The notes beneath the pieces are model-generated. The model searched no databases and was not told the origin of the DNA. It saw only the letters and a program-made list of their open reading frames with translations. This document shows, piece by piece, positions 41,205-52,900 of a DNA stretch of 64,000 nucleotides (within the stretch, counting starts at the first letter, position 1; each line of letters starts with the position of its first letter). The position numbers and the translations under genes were made by a program. The stretch lies in the NCBI GenBank assembly GCA_021229015.1, contig CM037780.1, forward strand, positions 65,015,354-65,079,353, read 5' to 3'. The DNA is from Solen grandis (taxonomy: Eukaryota > Mollusca > Bivalvia > Adapedonta > Solenidae).

Positions 41205-42347
41205 TCATTTCCCCGCCAGGTGCTTGAATATACGATCAAATCCAACAGTGGAACTCATAATAGTATACATCACACATGCTCCTACAGAATACCAGCGAAT
41301 AATTTGACTGACGGTTAGGCTCCACAAAATTATTACACAAACAAATAACCAAAATATTAAAGCTGCCACTAGATAGGCGGTAGTGTCTCTCTGAATTTCA
41401 ACATTCTGGCCATTCCTGAAGCCATTTTCTAGCTGCTCTTGGCTCTTCCGGTTTTCGTAAAAGTTCTTCAAATATTTCTCTTTTTCCTTCCAAAGGGACT
41501 CCATCCATCGTCCCAGCGACGGCTCGCTCTCCACAGGGACATCTTTGAGATCAAAACAGTTCACATTGAACACAATTTCTCGAGGTATATCTCCATATAT
41601 CAAGTCAGTCTCACTTTGCAGCATATTCTGGGGATAGGATATCGTGACATCTACAATCTGGTCTAAATTATTATATTTTTTCATGTATGTTACGACCGAT
41701 GTAAAGCCGGTCGTCCTGGGATGCAGCACGTAGTCGTATTCCTCCAAGTCGTTCTTCTTAGCGTAATGCTTACTCTTCTCTCTACTGACATGCTGAAAAT
41801 CTGTACCTTCTGGGAAAAACAACAGCTGTGGACTGTAAGAGTACATACTGAAAGATTTGAAGCTGTCCTCGATGCGTTCCCTGTCCTGGTCCCATTTTCT
41901 AACCAGGAACAGGAAGCTGGCAGCCTGCATAGCCCATCCAGCCCCAGGCAAGTGCCTTAACTCGTCTTTCAGGCAGATTTTAAAACGCCTAAGTGACCCG
42001 TATCGAGCTTGAACAGAGAAGAAAAACAGCCAGTCAAGCCGTGTCCGATGGTTCATTATCAGAAGAGTGCAATTGTTCTTGTTCAAACTTCTGACGTCGC
42101 CCGTAATTCTAATCTTGACGCCATAGACAAGTTCGTAAGTGGCGACAGCTAGGGCAAACCATGAGCTTATGATGGTGTCCGTGATCCAACGGGCCGAGGG
42201 CAACTGGAGGCTGAACAAAAGGAAGAACAGGGGACAGAAGAGAAGGAACCCACCAAATGCCGTGAAGATAAGCACACTCACGAAGACGCCACCCCTACAG
42301 CGCTGTCTTAAGACCGGCAGGTAATCCAACACTTTCTCTAAACTCAT
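41205..42347 (-). CDS. LCLAT1: Lysocardiolipin acyltransferase-like protein, single coding exon
   Basis: This belongs to the 1-acyl-glycerol-3-phosphate acyltransferase superfamily, LCLAT1/AGPAT branch, whose members re-acylate lysophospholipids (lysocardiolipin, lysophosphatidylinositol) in ER-associated membranes. The frame starts at 42392 and is 395 aa. The second Met (residue 16 of that frame, MSLEKVLDYLP, at 42347) is the more likely start because the first 15 residues lack family resemblance, giving 380 aa. In the long-frame numbering there is a hydrophobic segment at about 35-62, the catalytic HX4D motif in MNHRTRLDW (H115, D120), LPGAGWAMQAASFLFLVRKW at 148-167, FPEGTD at 193-198, YVLHPRTTGF at 221-230, and one or two C-terminal membrane segments at about 340-385. 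No intron interrupts the coding region. It is intact, with no sign of decay. The specific lipid substrate is not determinable, and the paralogue name is approximate. Confidence 0.88.
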   Translation of the reverse strand: MSLEKVLDYLPVLRQRCRGGVFVSVLIFTAFGGFLLFCPLFFLLFSLQLPSARWITDTIISSWFALAVATYELVYGVKIRITGDVRSLNKNNCTLLIMNHRTRLDWLFFFSVQARYGSLRRFKICLKDELRHLPGAGWAMQAASFLFLVRKWDQDRERIEDSFKSFSMYSYSPQLLFFPEGTDFQHVSREKSKHYAKKNDLEEYDYVLHPRTTGFTSVVTYMKKYNNLDQIVDVTISYPQNMLQSETDLIYGDIPREIVFNVNCFDLKDVPVESEPSLGRWMESLWKEKEKYLKNFYENRKSQEQLENGFRNGQNVEIQRDTTAYLVAALIFWLFVCVIILWSLTVSQIIRWYSVGACVMYTIMSSTVGFDRIFKHLAGK

Positions 42348-44807
42348 TTTTATCACTTTCCAACACTTCAAATCGGAAAATATGTAATCCAAACGGGCGG
42401 CTGATACTAGATCTAGTAATCTTACGAGGTATTCAAAACATATATAAAAGTCAAATCATTTTAACAATAGTGTATGAATATCAAAGTTGTTCAAACTGAT
42501 CTACTCTCTGATAAAAATATGTATCCCAGCTATCAAAACATCTCGAACGAAGTTAAGATCACGTGCACGATGCACTTATTCAATAGTATATCTGACACGT
42601 TATCTTTCACATTATCAAAACTGACACGGGCAAAAACTATCGTTGGGAAGGTGCCGTACAACTGGGTTGGTGTCCTGAACTATAAACAGTATGAAAGTCC
42701 ATCACTTGACCTGCTGCGGTAAAGTCCTAAACTTGTGTTTACACAGTGGGCCTTTTACATGTGCACTCCCATATCATTACGTCTCGAGATAACGACCGGT
42801 CCCTTTATGATAGACGTATATTAATCCAATGTATCTGCATCGCCTAGATGCTGTATATCACTGGTAGATCCGTGAAACATTTGCACTTGTACATATATGC
42901 AGCCAAAACCACTTTACATCCTATCATCTTGCATAGAGCTAATTTTAGTATCACCACGTTTCCTCTCACTCACCTGGGGAAACAGTGAATGTAAACAGCC
43001 CCACGTATACGTACACTCTGTGTGTACTGATAACACGCGATCGGTTGCGTAGTAATGAATAAATTCTGTACCACACAACTGCTGCATACATAACGTTTAT
43101 ACAGATAAATGCATCAATAAGCTATTAACGTTTGCTAGGTTCATTATGTCTAAGCCAATCTATTCTCGCTTACTTAAACTGAATCTATTTTAGAGTCAAT
43201 ATTTCCGCTACCCTTACAATGTACTATACCTTTGTAGTCTATGGAATAAGCCCCAAAAAGTGGCTCAGAATGGTTGGTCCATGTATACAACACAGCGGGA
43301 AGTGTTCGATGTTAATGGCTAAATTACCTATGGTCAGTCAATCTGCCGGGAATGGCATAGATTAGGTAATTCCAGATCCTTACTAATGGTTTTTAAACAA
43401 AAACTCTCTCCTGTGATGATATTGGACAGAATCTGTGTAGGTTAAAAAGTTATTGTTTAAATATAATTGTAACAATTGCTACACTATATAGCAACTATAA
43501 ATTTATCTTGTTACCTATCTAAAAAAAAAAAGCCTTGCAATACTGAAATTTTTGTTGCTTATATCTCAGAATCTATAGTAATAATATGAAAAATATATAC
43601 CAAATGAAAGAGAAATATTTGATATATCTTTTGGTATTTCTATTGTGGAAATATCGAGTGGATAATTTGTTGAATTAAGGCTATAATGGACATAAGGGTT
43701 TTCAATAAAAAATCAGAAAATGAAGGTTTTACAGCGAGCTACACTCATGAAAAGGTGAGAACTGTAAAAACAACACTGAAACAATAATACATGCAAAACA
43801 ATACAATAATAATGCTGTTGTTTTTTGTACAAATCAAAATTATTTAGGATTCATTCAATTTCAGTGAAATTTCAATAGTTTATTACGTTTCATTAGAAAA
43901 CAAATTTCACAGATCTCATAGCCTAGGTACTATTCTTACGTCCCAGCATACAGTCAGTATTGGGTAGGCGAGTATGATTCATGACGTTGAAAAATACAAA
44001 TTTGTAGGGATAACAAATGCAGTGAACGATATGATCATGAGATGTGATTGGTAAGTATTGATTTGTTACGTGGAATCTTACATGCTTTGCAAAGAAAGTG
44101 TGCATTTTCTGACTACTGAAACTCAAGAATGTGTGGATTTACATTACATTGTGAGTGTATGTAAGTGTTTAAAATAACAATAGATCTTTAATCATCGCTA
44201 ATTTAGTAATAATTGCTTGCACGGCCATGAGTTAATCTTTCCAAAAATATAAAGGTTATGTATGATTTATATGTCAACAAAACCCATAGAGTTGCAAGAC
44301 TTTTTTGGTCGTGTATATATGACAAAATAGAAAAAGAAATAAAAAAAATATGCCGCTGCAGTTGAAATATACACGCTAGAATATGTGTACCTATATAAAA
44401 CTGATAAAGTAGTTTCAACACTTCACTCAAAAATACTTTCATATCAACTTGAAAAATATTGAGTTTTTTTTTTGTTTTTTTTTTAAATTAAGATCATTTT
44501 TAGACATATCAAGTGACCAGTCACAGTTCGCTACTTATGTCTTCACATATGTAACCATATGCAGGGGTGTAGCTAAAAAAAAAGGTCAAAATTCAAATAC
44601 GCCCAAAAACGATTAGAAAATTAAAGCTTCAACATGTTACTTTGTATAAAACCAATAAAAATAATGTCATAAATGTTTATGCTTAATCAGGTTCTAAATC
44701 ACCTTACGTGGCTTTCTCCCTTTTCAGATTCACTTTTATCTTCTTTTCTACTTATTAATTTTAAAATATAAACTTAAATATGATGTAATAATATATATAT
44801 GTATGCA

Positions 44808-44850
44808 AACAAAAGGACCATAGTGGCCCTAGATAGCTCACCAAAGTAAA
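44808..44850 (-). mobile_element. 3'-end fragment of an 'A' array element
   Basis: AAACAAAAGGACCATAGTGG and CCCTAGATAGCTCACC match the reverse complement of the A-element 3' terminus, hairpin included. No array or other end is seen. Confidence 0.6.
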
Positions 44851-45279
44851 TAAGCTTAAAACAAATCAAATAACTTTTCTAAATGTTTCCTCATTACTTT
44901 TTACCCTTTTTATTTCAAATCTGCTAACACCGAATTCAGGAATTATCATGGTCCAGTGCACCCCTGAATTTATCTTGACTGGGAGAGAGGGTCAGTAAGT
45001 GATCATATCAGCAACCTCTGCTGGTCACACCACCATGCAAGAAAGTGTGTACCGTTATCCGAATCTCGGAATGTGTGGAAAGTTGGGGCTTATTCCATAG
45101 ACTGTTTTTCAGTATGACCACTTAACATATACACACCCTGGACTGGTCATTACCCCAAATGCTGAAAAACAATTATCAGTAGCACAGACCCAACCAGTAG
45201 CTCATATTGATATTTAAACTTGAATTATTGGTAGGGCAACAGATTGCTTATAGCCTATACTAATATTTTACGAAGTGTC

Positions 45280-45385
45280 CAGGTCTGAGTTGGCCCAGGT
45301 CATGAAAGATCCTGGGGTTCGAGCTATCAACCTTTGGACCCGCAGTCTTGTACCCCAATACTTGACCACAGAAGCTCCTAGTCTA
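45280..45385 (-). mobile_element. tRNA-like SINE head, reverse
   Basis: The reverse complement contains TGTGGTCAAGTATTGGGGTA and ATAGCTCGAACCCC, a box A and box B in tRNA spacing. No body or tail can be assigned. Confidence 0.45.
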
Positions 45386-46035
45386 TCATAAACGAGGATT
45401 TTTAGACTAGAACTAATTACCGTACAAAAGAGACAAAGTTTAGAACAGGAAATAAATTCGTGTTAAGTACGCTCTTAGTAAGTCTTACCCATCTCCCGGA
45501 GGGCGATGCGCATGACCTGAGGAAATTAACACACTTCTAAACCTTTGTTCACGGTCTATACTCAAGGGTCTACATCGCTTTAAAATGATACAAAGACTGG
45601 CTGTTCCTATTTCTAATATTAGTACCACTTGTGCATTCAACCGACAGCTTACGCATGTATGCGTAAAATTCGTTTATTTCGAATTTTAATTTAAATCAAA
45701 TAGGTAAAAAAATAACATACATAAAATGCAGTAAAAAGGAATACCAAGTACAGTCTACAGAAAAACAAAGCACTGATTTGTCTGTTTGCGGAAGTTAATT
45801 ACTCTTTGTCCCCACCTCTGTTCAATGTAAATTTATACAAGATGACATTGTATTTAAACAATTTATATATGGTAGAAAAGAGCGTTCAATGAAACTTATG
45901 GCCACTCATTCGCTTTCCTCACTTCCGCAAATAATTAAACATACACAGCACAGCATTGCAAATGTAGTGTCGAAAGGGATATTCCCTCCTTAATGGCTAA
46001 ATCAGATCGTCTCTTATCTGCATTACCATGAGTAC

Positions 46036-46765
46036 CGGTATAACGTTTTCAAGTTTCCCTATTTCAAGCCCCCCCGCTTTCTTTAAAACGTTTTCAAATT
46101 CCCTTCCCAAGGAATATATGTTATCCAACGATTTAACTTCACTCCCCCTGGAACTTCAAAACGTTTTCAAATGACCCCCTTATTTAATCGGGAAAATGTA
46201 AAACTTAAACGCTTATTATGTAAACAAATAGATTATTGCTATTTCTACAGGTATTTATTTTTCCTAATTTGCATTTATATAAGGTTAAGATAAGGCTGGT
46301 AAAGCTCCCTCCCCACCCTCGGGAACTCTTTAAAACTACCTCAATTTCAAGTTTCCACCAGGAATCTAAAAACGTTTTCATGCTACCCCGGGGGGGGGGG
46401 GGGGATTCGAACCCGGGTAGGGCATTTAAAAATGCGGGGGTAGGAGTGGAAGAATCTCAAACTTTTTCAATATACCCTACCCGTGAATATAACAATGTTT
46501 TCAAGTTCCCGGGGGAATTAGAAAACGTTTTTAAGGTTCCCGGGGGTGGGGGATGGGGGCTTGAATTTGGAGGTGAAGTGAAATTCAAGTTCAAGAGGCA
46601 AATTTAAGTTCCCCCCGGGAACATGAAAACGTTATCAAATTACCCCCGGATATTTGAAAAAGTTTTTATATTCCCTGGAATGAAACATTTTGAGATTCCT
46701 CCCCCAATTTTCATTGTCCTACCCGGGGATATAAAAAAGTATTCAAAATACCCCCGTGATCAAGC
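46036..46765 (+). repeat. Degenerate array of AAAACGTTTTCAAATTCCCC-type units upstream of MSH3
   Basis: At least nine scattered copies of a core AAAACGTTTTCAA plus a C- or CCCGGG-rich half (for example near 46041, 46087, 46158, 46370, 46493, 46523, 46626, 46658 and 46735). They are separated by 30-200 bp of similar text. The core AAAACGTTTT is palindromic. A 15-G run at 46390-46404 falls inside. The region ends about 180 bp before the MSH3 start. Confidence 0.8.
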
Positions 46766-46861
46766 GTTTCAAGTCACTTTAATCACTGTAGTGATGATTA
46801 TACAGAATTTGACTATTGTCCCGCTATATGAACATGTCTGCCGGATTTCCGGTTCCGCTTT

Positions 46862-46876
46862 AAAAAATATGGCGCA
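46862..46876 (+). promoter_or_regulatory. Possible YY1-like site in the MSH3 promoter
   Basis: AAAAATATGGCGCAAC resembles the AANATGGCG core and lies about 75 bp upstream of the MSH3 ATG, next to a CCGGATTTCCGG palindrome. This is suggestive only. Confidence 0.25.
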
Positions 46877-46947
46877 ACATTCCGAAATGATACATTTTAT
46901 GCACGTTCTACTCTGAAGCTTTAGGTAGCATCATTTTAGGTTAAGCG

Positions 46948-49900
46948 ATGCCTCCAAAGAAATTCAGTAACTTCTTCTACAACCGGAAGAGCAAGAAATC
47001 AGAAAATGAAGAGAGTAAAAACAAACCAAATCAATCAACCCTTTCGAAGTTCTTCTCTTTTCAGTCGAAACGGACCGCAGATGATTCGCACTCGAACAAC
47101 GAACAGGTTAAAACAGATTCTGTATGTGTGTAAATGTAGTTATTTGTGTATATGAACAAACTTGTACAGTGAGATATACCCAGGGTCCAGTGGTAATATA
47201 GCCAACTGCAGGTCTAAGGTTGTGGGTTCGAAGCCTGTCGGGTAATCTCTACTCCGGTTATTTATTTCATATTGCCTCCGCTGGCTAATCCAGCTGAGGC
47301 CAATATGAAAAAAAAAAAAAAAAAAAAAAATCAAAGCGCTGAAGGCACTGAACTCAAGTTGAAGAGGGTTTGATGATCTGCAAATATGCAGTGTAACTTA
47401 GTTTTAGCCAAATATCAAACTCATATTAAAATAATAAACTATTGTTCATTGTTGGCTATAGAAATAGGGAGAGTAAGAGTGGTGATGTGACAATTGTTAA
47501 CAGTGATGAAACAAATGGTGCATTCATCTTTAGTTTCTTGTAATGACCATGTTAATGACCATGTTAACGCAACGTTAAAGTGGGGTTATTAGCATTGCAC
47601 GAAAATTTGACCCCTGTTTATTAGAATTACTTTGATAAACAAAAGAAATGCGACAATACTACTCTCTTAGCACTATCAGCACTTTGATTTGTACTACTGA
47701 GCGACGACACAGTTTCTGTTTATAGATGCAAATCAGTGGCTCTATGTCCTTAGTAACGTCTGATAGCAGATGTGTCAGCCATTCCATAGAGCAACAAATA
47801 ACCCCTGAGGTATCTTGATGTATCTTAAGATAGCTTGTTGTGATTATTAGTAACTTAAAGCTATGTGTATTTGTATCGGAATTCAATCTTTCAATTATTC
47901 TATATGGACTATCGTAACACCACTAAATAACCAAAACCTGCACATGTACCATCCAAATTCAAGCAAGAGCCACCTTTGCATCGAAAAAAACAATACTCCT
48001 CCACATGGTTAAATGACGCAAGATCACAGGGAAAATAGGTATTTTGTGTTTTTTATGCTACATACAATTATTGTTTCCGGTAACTATGTATTTTTTACTC
48101 AAAGTTGAGTGTACAACACTTTGGCTGAATCTCAGTATACCTGTATTGTATAACTCTTTTCAATCGTTCGATCATTCATACAAAATTAAGAGGTTATTCA
48201 GTTTTAAATGTAGAGAATTGGACCCTCAGAATGTAGGTACTATAGTTGTGAGTGACTACGTCACACACAACTAATAACCAGAGCAGATCACGGTAGAGAT
48301 TACCCGTTTGGGAGCAAGGAATTTTCATTACCTTCATTATCAAACACAGGGACTAAGAGGGAGTTCCCAGGCAATGTAAAAATGATAAGTTTCAACTAAT
48401 CTATTTGCAGTTGAGTTTGCCTTTTTGCACTGTGGTCTGGATTTGATTCATATTCCAGAGAGGTGTGAGCTTGACCAAGAAAAACGTGAGCTTGACCGAG
48501 GAAAATCAATACCCAATCCATCTTGATGTGTATTTCACAGCTATAGCAGTCAAAACTTTTATAAAAAATATAAGGATATGATAGTCGTTAATTGACAATA
48601 GGATCAAAAGGGCTCAACATTAGAGTTAGTATGAAAGAATCAAATCTTGGGCAGATACTGCGGGACAGGCTAATATGTTCATGAAGTTTATTCTTGTAAT
48701 CAAACAAGCAACATGATAAATATGTGCAAAATTAAAGTGAATTTTTAGCATTTACAAAGATGAAAAGTGATGTGTACAATTTTTTTTAAGCAGGTGCTCA
48801 TGTATTACAGCCCAACAGGGTTTTTTGTCCTAATATAGATTGTAATATTATAACTGACTGAGGTTCTATTTTTAACAAATGAGTGATTTTCCTCATGTAC
48901 AATGTAAAAAAAAAGTCCCTCTTTTAGTTTTACTACAATTTTAAGAAAAATTTTAAGAATTCATGTTATTTGAATGACAGATTTGCCCCTAATGTATCTC
49001 TTTGATCATAGTCACCATTCATGTCAAAGGTTTTCTAGAATTTCTTCTTCAATTGTATTATTAAGTGAACAGAAATAAGGAGAAATGCTTTAACGAAAAG
49101 ACTAATGTAAGATTCTTATACATATGGTGGGTAATGTGTATATGTTTTGAATTACTTTTAATTAGAATCCAGTGCCAGCTAAGAGGTCGAGAGCTGATGA
49201 CGAGACAGCAGTTGCTGGTTTTGCTGATAATGGGAAGAAAGAGGTGCATTTGATGAGGATGAGAGAGAAACTCCAGAGCTTTTCAGCCAGACCTGACACA
49301 GATGAAACGCCAAAAGATTACTCACATTTTGATTTTACCATTCTAAAGAGACAGAAAGCTGCAAGTTTACCTGATATCAATTTAGAGGAGAACTGTTTGA
49401 AAAATCTAAATGAATGTGATACATTAATAAATGACATTGATATTGGTGGTGGGGATTCTGATATTGACATTAAAAAGTTGGATGAAAGTAAGCAGGAAGA
49501 TTTGACAAGATCCAGTAATCTTACCAATTCTGCTGCTGCAAATGGAGAGAAGTTACTTGGTGATAATTTTGCTTTTACAAAGAAAACAAATAAAGAGAGT
49601 AAGTCTAAATCTGGAAAGGTGGTTGGTAAATTGAAATATACTCAATTAGAACAACAATATCTAGAGATCAAAGAAAAATACCCTGACGCTGTCCTGTTTG
49701 TAGAGTGTGGCTACAAGTACAGATTCTTTGGAGATGATGCTGAGGTGAGCAATTCTGGATTACTGAACTGTTTGTCTGTCTCCCATATACATCATACATG
49801 TATATATCTGTGTGAATGTTTGCATTTTTTAGCATTTAATAGCATATTTTTGTTTTTTCATTTTCATTTATTAATTTGAATAGTATAATGACAAATTAAA

Positions 49901-52900
49901 CTGAATATGATAGTTTATCTCAAAGAAAGATTGCATTAAAATTATGGTTTCTTAAAGTTTTGACATACTAAATTTATACGTTACTTTTTTTAGTTATCCA
50001 GTATATTGAAGCTGATATAGATTCTGGCTGTTTTCAATGCAAAGTGGTACTTGTTATGTACACATCAGGTTGCTGCGAAGATTCTCAAGATCTACTGCCA
50101 CCTGGACCACAACTTCATGACTGCCAGTATCCCCAACCACCGTCTGTACGTACATGTGCGCAGATTGGTCACTGCTGGATACAAGGTAGATATCTAGGTG
50201 ATGATGATGCCTAACTAAGTTCATTTGGCTCAGGCATGTCTATCATTTTATATTGGACTATCTTGTAACTAAACCATAACAGTAATCAATTGAAACCTCC
50301 AACTTTCAGATCCAACAATTTACCATGTCTCCAAAAAAGCTAGGGATTAGGCAAGAAAGCACAAGTGTAAAATTTTGCTAATGAATGCAACATATGATAT
50401 CATCTGACCATTTTCCATTTTGTACGTCAGGTGGGGGTTGTGAAGCAGACAGAAACCGCAGCACTAAAGGCCGCTGGATCTAACCGGAATGCACCATTCA
50501 CCAGACAGCTGTCTGCCCTGTATACAAAATCTACCTTCATCAGTGAAGATATCCTTTCACGCACCAAGCATGGTCACTAGGACTTTTCATGTTAGCAGGC
50601 TGTCAAGTTGCTTTGTGGTAGGTTGATGGTTCTGTCTGTGTTTTGCTCTTCCTCCACCTGTAATTAGCCAACTGAAATACTGTGGCAGTGATAGTGGACT
50701 CCCAACACATGTTTGACCATTGAGAAGTCAGATCAGACTTAGCGCAGCAATGAACAGGTTTACAGACATACCCCTCATCTATATGGTGCTGATTAGTAGC
50801 AAACATTATAATACCTGATCAGCCTGCCAGTTGTGGTGGATTGATATTTCTTATGTAGTTAATACTTAAACAAAACATAAAAGAATCCCATTGCCAAACC
50901 AACATGCCCAAACATGTCAATGTCTATTCAATTTGAATTGATACAACCTAAAATGTAGTATTATTCACAGAACTTTATAACTCATGTAAGATATGATATA
51001 AATCCATTTATTTTTATTATGCTCTGCATTGTGAAGATATTCAGGTGATGAATTAGCTATATAATGATATTTTCCTTGACCTTTTTGGTCACATGTGGAC
51101 ACAGCAGCAGACGCCACTTCACACAACACTGTCTCCACAGCAACCAGCTACCTCATGTGTTTGTGTGACCATGTTCAGGAGAAGAACAACAGACACACCC
51201 AGATAGGAATTCTGGTATTTTAAAAATTTGTTAGTTTGTTGTTGCAAGAAAGGTACATTTTTCATTTTACAACAGTTAGATAGAAAGTGACATCTCTTAT
51301 GAAAATCAGTCCTGCTGGTTCAGGGTCCAGTGATATAGGTGGATACAAAAGTATCCGCTGGAAATACAGTGTAACCTCTGAAATCCGAACACCCTTGGCA
51401 CTGGCTAAAAAGTTCGGATTTTGGAGGTTTCCGGAATTCATGGGTCTGGAATGAATTGGACCAGTACATACGTACTGAAGTTTCTCAATGGTTGTGAATA
51501 GATGTATTGTCAGTATTTTTTATATGTATACTGTAACAGTGCTTATAACAAACTGTTTATTGTTTGCTAAGTGTAATTATCATCAAATCCTTTAAAGCTT
51601 TACCTTTTGTATTTATAAAGAATAAGTAAATTACAAGACAGCTATACTAAATTTATTTTGAATGGAGACGCATGATAAAACATTTGTATGATTTCTGTCC
51701 TGAACATATCTCACTGATAAGCAACATCAGCTTTATTATTAAACTTTTTTACACACATTTAAAGTTGGCTTTGGAACCATTTCAGACTCACGAATTATCT
51801 TGATTTTGTCCTCTAGGGACAAGTCAACTCTACGACGTTTTGAAGGTGTCTCGGTCATTTTGACTTTGAAAATGATGAAATTTTTATGAAATGCCAGAAT
51901 ATAAAGATTTTTCCATCATAGATTTGCTCAGTTTCAATCGCTCTATAGTATTCTTACCTGCAACTGCCTTTGAAGATCCAACAGTTTTGGATGTTTTACC
52001 ACTTACGAAAATCAACACATTGTCCGATGTAGCCTAATTAATTATGCTTCTAACGATACCGCAATTACACGTAAACTGTTAAAGATGTTTGTTGCAAAAA
52101 ATATTAATTAATCCACTTATCACCATTTAACACCACTTTAATAATTTGCAATGTGTCACTATCTAATTGCCTATGTATTCGCAAGCGCAAACATGGATGC
52201 ACAAACATGTTGTGATTCTTACAAGTGTCAAAATAATAGACAGATTGTGATTCTAACGCGTGTCAAAATAACGACCACAGCTGATTAATACACAACCGAT
52301 CAGGTAGAAAATGAGGGCAGAAATTGCCGCAGGACTTACAATTTCCGGTTAGATTACCTGTCAAGCTAGGAGCTCTGTTCGGATTTCAGAGGTAAAATAG
52401 CGTTGATATAACCCTATATACACGAAATAATCGTCCGGAATTCAGAGGTTCCGGAATTCAGAGGTTTATTTACATATAAAAAGAAGGGCAAATTTCGGGA
52501 CCAGAAAATTGTCCGGATTTCAGAAGTTTCCGGATTTAGAGGGTCCGGATTTCGGAGGTTACACTGTACATGTCTAAACAGGGGATGAAATACAGCACCC
52601 TTTCTTAGTCTTGCATCTCTAGTATAATACACTACATTAGAAATTTAGAGATATTTGAAATTTTTTAGACCATCTTTCCATCCAGTTGTTCCATCTAAAG
52701 GTTGTTTTTGAACCTTGTATGGGGGTGGGGGGTCTTCCATGATCTTCCCAGGGAAATGTATGGGTTCAACCCATAGATTATCAAGAAGGACTTAATGTAA
52801 GTTGTAAGAATTTAATTATTGATATGAAAGAATCAAGTTCAAGCTATTACCACACTAGGGTTAACTGTATAAACTGCCCGGTAGTATGAACCCAGTACAA

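Larger units (their letters stand above)
42400..46035. other. Region between the divergent LCLAT1-like and MSH3 genes
   Basis: No gene is recognised. It contains a perfect 20-bp inverted pair (about 43238 and 45086), a 3'-end fragment of an 'A' element at 44808-44850 and a reverse tRNA-like SINE head near 45280-45385. No DHFR-like coding sequence is seen, although DHFR is the head-to-head neighbour of MSH3 in mammals. Confidence 0.55.

Noticed and set aside
41439..42324. Plus-strand ORFs of 61-79 aa
   Set aside because: They are antisense shadows of the LCLAT1-like coding region.
46236..46916. Two ORFs of 97-123 aa just upstream of MSH3
   Set aside because: They translate the degenerate AAAACGTTTTCAA array and contain homopolymer-coded residues, with no domain.
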